Positions 1 to 10,640 of a stretch of DNA of 64,000 bases are shown piece by piece. The notes below the pieces were generated by a model. It had not been told where the DNA came from. It made no database searches and saw nothing but the letters and a program-made list of their open reading frames with translations. Numbering within the stretch: position 1 is the first letter of the stretch; the number at the start of each line of letters is the position of its first letter. Made by a program: the position numbers and the translations under genes. The DNA comes from Microthyrium microscopicum (taxonomy: Eukaryota; Ascomycota; Dothideomycetes; Microthyriales; Microthyriaceae), in the NCBI GenBank assembly GCA_010405405.1, contig MU004230.1, forward strand, positions 4,234,282-4,298,281, in the 5' to 3' direction.

Positions 1-1030
1 CCCACAATCCAGCACACACGCCACCCCGGCAAACGGAACCGCTTCGTCAACCCATCAATGATAAGTATATCATCCTCATTAACGTCCTCAATATTTGTAG
101 CCGCGCTGATCACGCCGCCATCGCAATCAGACGTGTAGTTGTAACCCCCATAAAACTCATCCATGATGAGCGTCGCGCGGTTCCGGCAGATGTTTTGGAT
201 CTCGGCCAACTCGTCTTCGGTCATAACTTGGCCAGTTGGATTGCGAGGGTTCGATGTGAGGATGACGGAGGAGCCGCGCTGGATTTCCTCTTCGATTTTC
301 TGTGGGTGGATGTGGTAGTTGTCTTCGGAGGAGAGGACGACGGGGATGGTGGCGAAGCCTTTGAAGAGCGTGAGCATCTCGTTGTAGGCGGTGTAGTCGG
401 GGATGAAGAAACTGAGGAAACAGGTTCCTATGACGGCGGCGATGCGGATTAGGCCGGCTCGGCCGCCTGGGACGATGGCTGGGTGGTGTTAGCTGGGGAA
501 GATACGAATGATGGGATGGTTCGAAGGAACTTGCCGACGTTTTCCCAGGTGTATTGGCTGTCTTTGCCCTTGCGGTGATGCTCGTTGTAGAGTCTGGCGA
601 CGGCTGCTCGTAGACTCTTAATGCCGGCAGTTGGGCCATACTCGCGACCTTCCATTGTGATTGGGATAGATGTTGGGCGCTTGAAGCAGCCTGGAATATC
701 GTCTTCGGCTTCTGGAGCTCCTTGTCCCAGATTGGCCCATGAACTCGGGTCGTCCATATATCCTCGCTCAAAAGCTCGCTCGGAACACCAGACGACTCCA
801 GTGGAGCCTCTGGTAGGGTCCTGAAGAGCCATTAGTTCAGTCTCCTGTGGTAGAGGATTAGGACTGGTTTGAGCTCACCAGGCCGGCATGTGGCTTGTGT
901 CCTTCATGACATTCTCGAAACTGCATATGAATAGCAGAGTTCTGCTCTGTAGGTTACAGTCAGATCAGCTTGGATATAGCACGTTCAGAATCATCCTACC
1001 ATTCACGGAAAAGCGGCGTGGAACAGACAT
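1..1030 (-). CDS. PLP-dependent class I/II aminotransferase, 3' end cut by window
   Basis: Fold-type I PLP enzyme of the ACC synthase/aspartate aminotransferase-like group; substrate unknown. Exons on the minus strand: 1030-1000, 946-879, 844-535, 478-1 (continues outside). Exon 3 carries the N-terminal part (WANLGQGAPE, REYGPTAG). Exon 4 carries SNPRNPTGQ (the usual NPTG segment), the MDEFYGGY region and DGLTKRFRLPGWR, whose Lys is the expected Schiff-base lysine. The intron between exons 3 and 4 is GC-AG (donor GCAAGT at 534) and restores the family segment ENV-AIVPGGRAGL. The start at 1030 needs a 34-bp intron (878-845); the conservative alternative is the ATG at 832, which lies in the same frame after that intron. 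Family assignment is strong; the 5' end is an inference. Confidence 0.88.
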
Positions 1031-3150
1031 CTTGAACCACTGAGTACTAAGATGTACTGCTTACGAGGCACTTGTTAGATGTGAAGAGGAGGGGCTGCGA
1101 TGTAAATCACAGCGACAGGACAAAGGCAGGAAGAAAAACCAGGAAGCAGGGCGGGTTATTAAATAAGGGTCTCGGGGTCGATCGATTTAGATCTGGTTTC
1201 AAGGCTTTCCCCAGTGACTGCTGCTTGCTCCTCAAGCTCCAACTTCGGATAGGCCCCCCAGAGCATAAAAGGGTCGAGCTACTTGCAAGTCTGCATCATC
1301 GCGCGGGCAAGCTGCAGCAACACACTTGCAACATGAAAGCTTGATTGGCTTGGATGGGAATAGTCTTCGTAAGAGGTAGGGAATGTCACTGAAATGCTTT
1401 TTTCTCTGCGTGGGCCTTTTGGCTGCCAGTGGACACCTTCATGTTGCTTATCACGGAAGCTGGTTTTGCAGCTCTCATCCGACCATCCAGGCGTCGCAAT
1501 GAGGGGTTGAATTCAAGGCCCAGGGTGATGGGACTATGACGTGGGGGCGATGTTTAAGGGTCTCGGGGAAGCGATGAAGATTGTTGGCAGTAAGATGCTC
1601 ATCTGAGATGGCATAGAGTATTGGATGGAAGTGACAGTTTGAGGTCGTAGAGCTGGAGATTGGGCACTATCTGTACGACTCTTTCAATACTCAGTAGTAG
1701 CTATCTTTAGTCCAAGCAAACAAACTACCAAGCTGAGCAAAGCTCGTCTTGGCTGTAGTCTTGCTACACATGGAGAGATATGCGGCCAAGGATTATCTCA
1801 GTTTCTCTAGAGTCATTATTTTACTGCAAGGCAGGCGGGGATAAATCAACACCCAAGACTACGGAGTCCTTGAAACGGGTCTGGACCCTTGTGGATGATC
1901 GCAAGCAACTTGCGCAATAGTCCCAAGGCGGAATAGCTTCTGATGCTTTTCTCAATGGAGATGGAAGGCTGGCTGACGCTGGGAGGCTGTTATGTGGCGC
2001 GCTATTGTATGACGGCCCGTCTGACAGCGGGGACAAAGACGTTGATGATTGTGATTCTTAACGCTGTAGATGAGAAAGAAAGTAATCGAGTAGTATAGTA
2101 AATTGATGGAGAGAAATACCTTGGACTAGGTAACTAGGTACGTATATAAGTTCTTCAGTTATTAATGGCAGGCGTGTAAGGAAAACAGCCTGACAGCTTT
2201 GGTATATGATACGAGATTGTTCAATATAACGTTGTAGGCTTCCCGTGGATAAGCAAAAACTGTATGGTATAACAGTGAAATCCTGAGCATTACTCAATCT
2301 TGATGTCACTTTCTTAATTGATACAGTACAATGAAAAGCTCAAGAACATTCAAGCAGCGCATGGCGCTATTGAAAAAGAATAAGAGACAGTGATTCGCAG
2401 AGTTGAGGGCGGATATGTGTGATAAGTCAACCAATACAATGGCTGGGAAGCCCAGCAAGGAAGGAGCAACCAGCGAAAATGCAGCATGTCAAGCAGCCCA
2501 AGCATGATGATGATCAAATGAAGTTTTTCAGGCTTTTTTACCACTATTTTAGCTTGCATTTATTTCAATGCTATGTGATATTGCCCATGAATGAATAAAG
2601 ACTACTCTGAGAGTAGAGTATCTTGTACTCTATGAGCGCTACCTACCTCAAATTCTCAACTAGCGGTATCAGTACAAGATCAAGCTTTCCAGAAAATCCT
2701 TTGTGATAATAAAACAAGCCACGATTGTTCTATACCTTATGCACCCGCCATCTGGAGACTGGCTGGCGACTTCCATTTGTGGAGTCCCCGCCGTAACTCT
2801 TGCCTGGTCAGTGGTGCTGGCGCTGGCGTCTGCACTCGTTCTTGCCCACTCAAAGCCCTCGCTCTGCACCGCCCTTGCCTTGCTCGGCAAGAACAAGCCA
2901 GTGGCCTGCGCAGTTTTCCAACAACAACTTCTCAACTCCACCACTACCTATCATACCATCCATTACTCTCATATTCTCACCAAAACAACATCACATCGCC
3001 AATATCCTTACTACTCCTCATTCCCCGCTGTATACTAACCCTCCGTCCTAACCGCCATGGTCTACATCTCCTCCAAGCCCTTCCTTTAACGCGTCGCCTC
3101 ATCTCCAGCCACTACACCCACCTCAGCTGCGAGCTGCATCCCATCTTGCC
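1031..3150. other. Divergent intergenic region, no gene seen
   Basis: About 2.1 kb between the starts of two divergent genes. Only short ORFs without recognisable domains occur. The last 350 bp before 3151 are C/T-rich with many CCT, CTC and ACC words, as expected for the 5' UTR of the plus-strand gene. Confidence 0.6.
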
Positions 3151-5375
3151 ATGGCCGATCGCCATGGAATAACTGCTGCTCAGACTCGGCCTCAAACCTA
3201 TGGCCAACCAGTCTTTGGCGCTCCCTTTCCTCCTCATCAACCCCCTCCGCAGGATCAAGATGCCGCTCGAATCCCGCCTATTTGGACAAACCAAAATCCA
3301 CCTCTTCCCCGCGGTCGAGCACCAAAAGATCCAAATGCCCGAACTGCAAAGTATAATTGCAATTCAATCCAAGAACTCGAGACAAGTCTGCGCGCCTATC
3401 TGGATAATCCCCCAGCGACGCCTGAACATTCCACTTGCGAGATAACACTTTGGCAAAATGCGTCATTGATAGTCCCCGAATCCGATCTTCCCCAACCGAC
3501 CCAAACAAATCAGCATAGTAATGGACCAGTATGGAATCCCCCCACAGTATTAGACGCTTTGCAGCCGACTCCAGATCCAAAAGATATTGTGAAAAAACAG
3601 CGCGCCGTCTCCAAACTTTGCGTGTCAGCCATACAGCGCGTAGATGGGTTTAAATATTCCTTCCACAATAATTGGAAGAGCGGAGAGGAGAATGCGTTTA
3701 GATTCTCATATTATTGCAACGACTCCTTGTTAAACAAAGATCGTGTTGCGAACGGAAAAGCTGGAACGGCTGGTAAGTTATCTGATAACAATGTCATGCT
3801 GGTTGACTTACGATGAATAGGGAGGAGAGCTACAAAACCGGTATACGACTGTAAAGGCGTCCTTAGCATCAAGTTTTCAGCAACCCGTTCATGCATTGAT
3901 GTGATATATAAGCACATACCTTGTCATGACACTTACGAAAGGAGAGCACCACCGCCACGGCGTGACTCCAAACGAAGAGCGCAGTGGGAGAAGGAGCAGC
4001 CCGAGAAGTTTGTAATCTCCCCTACATCCACTGTCTATACTGATAAAGTTAGTCCTGGCGACGCCTCAATGCCTGAGGTCATGCAGAAGAAGGAAGCGGA
4101 GGAAGATTCATGGAAGTCCAAAAAGCGTCAAAAGAAATCCCATCCTGCCCCAACTCCACCAAATCCGACTCCAAACCCAACACCAAACACCAATTCTTCT
4201 CGAGCAAGCGTGTCCGCCGAGAGTGAACTTCGTCAGCAGAGCATGGTTTCCCTGCTTGAGCTGATTAGGACCAACGACAGCAGCGACTCCGCTGCTAAAA
4301 CTCAAGAGAAGCAAGTGATGAATATGCGAGCCGCTTCTGTCAACGGTAATGGCATTCTTCCTTTGGGCCCAATGTCTACCATGAATAGACCCCATCCGCC
4401 ACCAAATTTTGCTCCGAGACCTGTCCAACCGCCTAAGCAGCCGATGCCTCAACAACCTCTTCCACCACCTGAGCCAATATCTGCGAATCCTTGTGAAACT
4501 TGCGCGCATTTCGGATCAAGAGTAAGTTTGTCGCGGGCGTTGTGGAATCGTCTAACATCTGTAGTGTGATCGAAAAATGCCACATTGTGATAACTGCAAA
4601 TCAAGGCATTGGCCGTGCTGGTACAAGCCCCCAGAGAAGCGTCAAAATAAAAATCTCGCAGCGGCCCAAGAAAGAGAGATATTCACTCTTCGACAACAAC
4701 TGGATACCTCATCCAAGGAACGAGAGCAACTCACCCGCGCAAGGGACCAGGCCCAGCAAGAGCGTGATAAAGTTCAACAATCATATAACGGAACTCAGAA
4801 ACACTTGGAGCAAGTTCAACAAAACCTCAAAAATTCACAAGACGAACATGAAAAAACTCAGAAGCGCCTCAAGGACACGATCAAGGATTCACAAGATCGC
4901 TGGAAAGAATCTGAAACTCGTATCAAGTCTCTGGAAACTCAACTTCAAGAGAAAACACTGGCAGCTAGTCAAGCGCAGGCACAGGCGGCCCAGGTAGCAA
5001 CCCACAATACGGCTCATATCCACAGGCAACCACTCCCTCCCACATATGCGCCTCATCAGATTACGCCGGTTACCAGACAAAACACGCTTCCTTCGTATAG
5101 CTCCCATGCCGCCAGTAATGCTGACAGAACGTTGAACCAAAATTACTTCTCAGGCTACCCTCCACCGAACCGTAAGTACCCGATGGCTTTGACCACCCAA
5201 TCTCAATGCTAATTCGTCGATAGCAGCGCATAATAACAGAGGTCATATGTTCCCTCCCGCGCAATCCATGGTTCAGCCTCGCTGGGGTCAGCAGCCTATT
5301 TTGCAGCAGTACTCGCAAAGCCACGAGAATCCTAACATCTGGGACAATTCCCATATGCCTTCACAGATGCGATAG
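3151..5375 (+). CDS. Zn2Cys6-type protein with internal zinc cluster and coiled coil
   Basis: Predicted nuclear DNA-binding protein of 693 aa; function unknown. Exons 3151-3772, 3821-4521, 4565-5171, 5224-5375; introns 43-52 bp. Residues 432-459 fit a fungal Zn2Cys6 cluster, C-X2-C-X6-C-X6-C-X2-C-X6-C, with an intron after the second spacer (CAHFGSR | CDRKMPHC). A Gln/Glu/Lys-rich region of about 110 residues follows and is a clear coiled coil (QQERDKVQQ, EKTQKRLKD). The tail is Pro/Gln/His-rich. N-terminal of the cluster, residues 165-250 form a second compact region with C189, C218, H239 and H243, followed by a basic RRAPPPRRDSKRR stretch. In most family regulators the cluster sits at the N-terminus and no coiled coil this long follows, so the architecture is unusual. 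The last intron has a tandem TAGCAG acceptor (5221-5226) giving PAHNN or PHNN. Confidence 0.85.
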
Positions 5376-6602
5376 ATTCTGTCTCGCGAGGAAGATTGGG
5401 AATGTGAGCCACAAGTTCACCAAAGTGGACTCACAAACTTGCCAAACTGTCACACTACATCCACACTCAACCCGAAATTTATTGCGACAAACATGCTATT
5501 GAGCTTGCGATTTGCGTTCATTCAGAAGTAAACGTACTCGAGGTGAATAATGCTAAGAGAGGGTTTACATTTTATAGTCGACGTTTACTTTTCTTCTTTG
5601 AGGTTTTCATGAATTGCTTTCTGCGATATACCATTTTGAGCATTGCGTTGATCATTTTTTGTTTTAGGAAGAATAGCAAGCATAGCACGGTCAGGCATCG
5701 GAAAGGAAAGTCATGTCATGGTCGAGGGCCGTACTTGATGCGTACGTCTAATAACCAGAGTTTGTGCGTATGATGATATAACGAAGAACAAAATGATTAG
5801 GTTTTATTTTATATTTCATGACTATTCTCTATTCTATTTTTAGAAACACTGTTAGATTGAGTACCAATATTTCAGTCGACTAAATACTTTCTAGGTCGTT
5901 TCCGGCACGCTTTTGTCGGGTGAACCAGACTATGAACGCTTTCTGACCACTGGTGTTCTAAAAATAGATTCGACCTTCTCAACACCATTTGATACCAATC
6001 TTTCTGTGGGCAGAAATATCTAGACTCAGAGACTCTTTCATCGATTCGAACAAAACAAACTGGTAGCAGATCAACAACCAGATACTTCATCACTTGTAGA
6101 CCCCAAATCGAACAAGATGAAATCAAACAATCTGCACGGCGCACGTTTAGACACTCAGTTTTGAAGTAAGATGAGCTTAGACTGTCAGTGATGCACCCTT
6201 CAGGCTTCGGTCTTTGACATTTCGGTACTTAGGATGACTCTGAGAAATGTTCTAATGGGTAGCAACAAAGCCATCCTGTAGTGACTGGACTCGACTGTTA
6301 GCAGTAGACCAACAGCGCCTAGTAATAGCACCATAGTTGGACAGTTTCTACCATACGTGTGTCAGTACCGAAAACATCGTCTTGCCACCAGGCCTAGTGG
6401 TCAATACCGCACCCGCTGCCTCCAATTTTCAAACTCTTCAACTTTATATTTTCTAAAGCCCAGAACATGTAAATCGGAAACTACAACGACCACTCCATGA
6501 ACTCCTGAGTGTCTTGTTCCTGAGAAAACTTTGCATCATACATCCTGCCACACGGCAATCTCAAGTTTTCATTTGTCTGACATCCTCAAAAGTGTCTGCA
6601 CG
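5376..6602. other. Intergenic region, no gene supported
   Basis: AT-rich 3' region of the zinc-cluster gene followed by the upstream region of the PAN-domain gene. A 90-codon ORF on the minus strand (6144-5872) has no domain, signal peptide or splice support, so I do not call it. Confidence 0.5.
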
Positions 6603-9149
6603 ATGAAGTTGCCAGCAGACCTGCCAAAGGCAGCGCTCGACAGCATCACGACTCTTCCATTCATTACTTCGGCATTTTCGGTTCCTAAAAGCACTGTTGT
6701 ATCTGCTTCAACTCTTTCAACTGCTATTCTACCTAGGCAGGCAGCAGCATGGACGTCTACTTCTTCACCCATGATCTCCAAAAAGTCTGACAACAACCTT
6801 ATCCGCAGACAAGTTCCACCTCCAACTCCAATATACTCGACTTATCCAGCCTATGATGGGTATAAATCACAGGCAAATCCAGTAGCGAATGAATATATAC
6901 CCTGGAGTGGAGCTCCGAGTGAATATCAAGCTACTCCAACTCCTGGAAGACCCAGTGATCAGTATGGAGGAGGGCCACAGCCGACATTTGCAGCTAGAGA
7001 CGCGCAAGAAAGACCGTACATTGTCACGATAACAGTTCCCCAGAACAACACCGCAGTACCGACCCCGTCCCAAGCGCAGTACAAGCCGTCATATGTACCC
7101 CAGCAATACAAGCCACCGCCACCCAACCCGCCTCCCAGTATGGTCACACTTGCCCCAAGATGTTATCCCCCACAGATCATGACCGTCACTGCGATTGTTA
7201 CCAGAACTTCAACAGTCTACAAAGACTATCAAGAGTACGATGTTGTCGCGAGGCCAGTAGTGGTGACTAAGTACCAAACTGTCACTGTGGATTGCAATGC
7301 TTGCACGCAAGCTGCGGCTAATGGTATGCATACAATGATTGATGGAGAGTACTACCAGGGAGGCTCTTGCACAAATCCTACGAAAAATGCTTGGCACAGC
7401 AACGATAACTGGAATTATCCCCCAGCTCAACCTCCGCAACCTCCGCAGCGACCTCCACAAGCTTGCTGGCAAGGGAACCAGACGGACTGCCATCCTCCTT
7501 ACAGTTCCCCGAAGCCTCCGCACCCGCATAACCAGCCTGGGCCTCGATGGAAGCCCTCAGGTTCACAGCGGCCACACAATAACACTGGAAGACCTCCAGT
7601 ATATCATCCTCAGAATTATAGGTGCAATGAATACAATGGAGAATGTGGAGGAAGTTCACCAAATCCAAATCAGAATGATAGACCGCGTTACAAATCCCCA
7701 GGTCAATCACCAGAAGACCAGATTTGGTATCCAGGATATGAAGAGTCGGAAAGGCCAAGGCCAGCACCCGAGCGACCATGGGATGGAAACCACGGTCGCC
7801 CACACCCACATCATCGACCAAAAGATGCGTGGCTTTACGATGAAGGCCCAGCGAATCTACCTCCACTGACACAGCTACCTCCCGGACATGTTCCGAACCA
7901 TGGACAAGATTGGGTACCTCCTCGGACCAAGCAGACTGGACCTCCAACTCCCATAGAACGCAATCATGATGGCTGGTACGATAGACCTCCACCTCCAGGG
8001 TCTCCACTACTTGCTCCAGGACCCATGTACTTGCAAGTAGAAGGAACTGGACCCGGTCGAGCAGCCCTTGACTATCCTCAACCTACTGGCTGCCGAAGTA
8101 ATAACGCTGTCGAGCCATATAGCCAACAGTGGTCTGTCGCAGCTGCACAACAACCTGACGATCCAGAGCACGAGTGCCACACATTCATCCGTAGTCCTCA
8201 GTCCGCGGATCATCAGGAAGTCTGGCCACCTGGACGTCCCCATTCCCCATATCAGCCACCTCCACGACCTGAACCTCAAGGACCGCCATACCAACTACCA
8301 AATGGCTTCGTCCAGACCGGTAAACCAGTGTACGTAAATCATAATGGTGCACGGTATGTCGAAGTTGAAGGATGGTACTTGGATAACAACGGAAATCAGC
8401 CTCCATCAAATGGCAATCCTCCACAACCTCACCGTTTTCCGCAGCCTGGACATCAGCCTGAGCACCATCATCCACCGTGCCATGGTCCTGAGTGTCAACC
8501 ACAGCATTTCCCGCCAGGACCTCCGTACTCACCAGGGAGACCCCCCTTTCCTCCTTACCCTCGCCCTGAACTACCTCCACCACCGCCTCCATATCATCCT
8601 CAGCCTCATCCAGAACCATACTCCAACCCACCTGACTACCACTGCCCATCCTGCAACTCCCATGACAGCCCTCCCCACCATCCTCCCACAGGCCCAGACT
8701 ACAAATGTACAAACTGCCACTCCCCACCACCACCGCGTCCCTACAAACCTCCCTACCCACCACCAAGATACCCCGGTCCCCCTGGCCACGGTCCCCTCCC
8801 ACCTCCCTACCCACCGCGCCCCTCCAACTACCGATCCCCATCTCCACCACCACGCCAATCATGTGCCCTAGCACACGGGCGACGCATCCGTGGCTTCCTC
8901 GTACAGTGTGATGAAGATGAAGTTCCGTATAGTGGCGCTGGCGCAGGGACGTTGGTGGTAGTGACGAATGTTGAGCGCTTCGATGGGTGCTTGGATGAGT
9001 GTGTACGGACGAGAGGTTGTGTGGGTGTGGCTTGGACACCGGATTCGATGGGGGCGAGAAGGAGGGGCGATTGTGAGTTAAAGAGTAGGGGGCGGACGAG
9101 GAAGGAGTATCGGCCTGGTGTTTGGAGTGGACGCATGGTTGGTGTTTAG
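6603..9149 (+). CDS. Proline-rich protein with C-terminal PAN/apple domain
   Basis: Single-exon ORF of 848 aa from ATG 6603; the frame is open further upstream but only from a TTG. Residues about 75-750 are extremely rich in Pro, His, Tyr, Gln and Asn, with PPxP runs and HPHHRP/PPYPPRP words. Around residue 180-230 there is a Thr/Val-rich stretch (TVTAIVTRTSTVYKDY) of the kind seen in fungal wall-associated proteins. The last 95 residues look like a PAN/apple domain: C-x-L-A-x-G, V-x-C-D, FDGCLDEC, GCVGVAWTP, GDCELK. PAN domains bind proteins or carbohydrates. No clean signal peptide is visible (MKLPADLPKAALDS). Two dibasic/Gln sites (LPRQ, IRRQ) could be Kex2-like sites. Likely an extracellular or wall protein, but its export route is unclear. 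Confidence 0.75.
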   Translation: MKLPADLPKAALDSITTLPFITSAFSVPKSTVVSASTLSTAILPRQAAAWTSTSSPMISKKSDNNLIRRQVPPPTPIYSTYPAYDGYKSQANPVANEYIPWSGAPSEYQATPTPGRPSDQYGGGPQPTFAARDAQERPYIVTITVPQNNTAVPTPSQAQYKPSYVPQQYKPPPPNPPPSMVTLAPRCYPPQIMTVTAIVTRTSTVYKDYQEYDVVARPVVVTKYQTVTVDCNACTQAAANGMHTMIDGEYYQGGSCTNPTKNAWHSNDNWNYPPAQPPQPPQRPPQACWQGNQTDCHPPYSSPKPPHPHNQPGPRWKPSGSQRPHNNTGRPPVYHPQNYRCNEYNGECGGSSPNPNQNDRPRYKSPGQSPEDQIWYPGYEESERPRPAPERPWDGNHGRPHPHHRPKDAWLYDEGPANLPPLTQLPPGHVPNHGQDWVPPRTKQTGPPTPIERNHDGWYDRPPPPGSPLLAPGPMYLQVEGTGPGRAALDYPQPTGCRSNNAVEPYSQQWSVAAAQQPDDPEHECHTFIRSPQSADHQEVWPPGRPHSPYQPPPRPEPQGPPYQLPNGFVQTGKPVYVNHNGARYVEVEGWYLDNNGNQPPSNGNPPQPHRFPQPGHQPEHHHPPCHGPECQPQHFPPGPPYSPGRPPFPPYPRPELPPPPPPYHPQPHPEPYSNPPDYHCPSCNSHDSPPHHPPTGPDYKCTNCHSPPPPRPYKPPYPPPRYPGPPGHGPLPPPYPPRPSNYRSPSPPPRQSCALAHGRRIRGFLVQCDEDEVPYSGAGAGTLVVVTNVERFDGCLDECVRTRGCVGVAWTPDSMGARRRGDCELKSRGRTRKEYRPGVWSGRMVGV

Positions 9150-9762
9150 TTGTTTGGTGATAGGAAGGAGTGGATTGTATTATGTGGCTCGGTATGTGTT
9201 TTGTATTTCTGCTTATGTTATTGGACTCAAGGCTGGGTTGAAGCATGGTGTTTGGTTGTACTGGGTGGTTGATGATTTGGATTATTGCTGGTATGATTTT
9301 GTGTACTGTGTATATTTAGGGTCGAGCCCATTTTAATAGAAAATATGATTCAGGCTAGTCGTCTTGAAATCTTACTGTTGGATTGGAACTAATCAAGATC
9401 AAAATTCACGATAAATGCTCCAATATCTCTCATGTATAACTTGTATATGATGATATTGTGATCCTCGAACTTTGATTGGTTAGTAGCACGCGAGGCTGAA
9501 CTTGCCACTAATTGGTCGGCGCTTGCCCTTGATAAGTTAACGCTGATAACTAAGCGACCCCAAGGTAGGATGCGCCTTCCATAGCTTGCCTTTGCCTTCC
9601 CGACTTCAATCCACGACCTGGATATTGGGACCTTTCAATTACCGCTGCCTAATCGCACTTTATATCTGTCACCATCCCACAGCACCCACTCTTGATCTCA
9701 ATTCTCCTCTATACACCATCAACTATATGTCAAGAGCCAACGTCCACATCAAACTATCAGCC
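9150..9762. other. Intergenic region upstream of Atg33-like gene
   Basis: Holds the 3' end of the PAN-domain gene and the 5' region of the next gene. An in-frame ATG at 9727 could extend the downstream protein by 12 residues. Nothing else is recognised. Confidence 0.5.
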
Positions 9763-10404
9763 ATGGGCTTTCCCGTCGTCAGAATCGCCAAGTTTGTAGG
9801 CACCATATCACTAGGCCTACTAACCGTACGTCCTCTCCCAGAGTCTTGCTCAAAACACCTGCCATATCAATCAAAGATGTCACGATAACTAACTCCACTG
9901 TAGGGCATCTCATATTCTCTCTCAACCATCACCTTCCCCGCCCTCCTCCATCTCCCCACGGCCCCCCTCGCCGCCCAAACAAACACCTACGTGCGCACCG
10001 CCGCCCGCACTCTCCAACGCCAACTATCCACCATCTGCACCGGCGCCTTCATCTTCGCGCTCCTATGTTCCCCGCGTCGCCTACGCCATCCATATCTGCT
10101 GTATACAGCACTCGTCTGCCAGCTCGGCGCTTCCACGCGCGTCGTCGATAATGCTGCGCGGAAACTGTATCCCGCTGCATTCAGCACGACGGACACGAAG
10201 AGTCGCGCGGAGGAGTTGGCGGAGAGCGCGGTGTTGGTGGGGCAGGGGAGCTCGAGTAGTGAGAATGAGGAGGAGGAGGATGTTAATGGCGAGGTGGTGA
10301 GACGGGAGGTGGAGAAGGCGCAGGCACAGGAGAAGATTCGATTTGGTGTATGGGGTTTTGGATTTGTGGTTGGTGTTATTGGGATTTGGGGAGATATGCT
10401 ATGA
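9763..10404 (+). CDS. ATG33: Atg33/Scm4-like mitochondrial membrane protein (mitophagy)
   Basis: Two exons, 9763-9825 and 9904-10404 (intron 78 bp), giving 187 aa. The protein resembles yeast Atg33, an outer-mitochondrial-membrane protein needed for selective mitophagy. It has a first membrane segment FVGTISLGLLTGISYSLSTI, a second around the GAFIFALL segment, the family-typical SPRRLRHPYLLYT motif, a third hydrophobic segment after it, an acidic linker (SSSSENEEEEDVNG), and a final hydrophobic segment FGVWGFGFVVGVIGIWGDML. Length is close to the family's about 190-200 aa. The ATG at 9763 was chosen because the hydrophobic segment starts soon after; 9727 is the in-frame alternative. It ends tail-to-tail with the DUF1295 gene, 236 bp apart. 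Confidence 0.7.
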
Positions 10405-10640
10405 CAGAGATAACGCGTGAGGCTGTCTTTGCTTATAGGGTTTATTAGGGGGGGGACCATGATGATATGAGAAGAAGAGGGGGAAATGATTTTTGAAAGA
10501 GTGTTTTGACAATGTTCCACTCAGTATAACTATATTCGCCTGAGCAGCTAATTGCTCAGACACATCCCTACTTATAACCAGCATATCTACAGTAGTAGAT
10601 GTTGCAATGAGAAGTCCCCACTAATTTTCTATACCTTCTT

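Noticed and set aside
157-771. 204-codon minus-strand ORF over the aminotransferase
   Set aside because: Wrong frame of the same gene: a Pro/Arg/His-rich shadow. The correct frame gives the conserved PLP-enzyme motifs.
1072-1344. 90-codon ORF in the first intergenic region
   Set aside because: Overlaps the promoter side of the aminotransferase; Lys/Arg-rich chance frame with no domain.
8185-9246. 353-codon minus-strand ORF opposite the PAN-domain gene
   Set aside because: It lies antisense to a proline-rich coding region, whose codon bias keeps other frames open; its sequence is low complexity (Val/Gly/His runs) with no domain.
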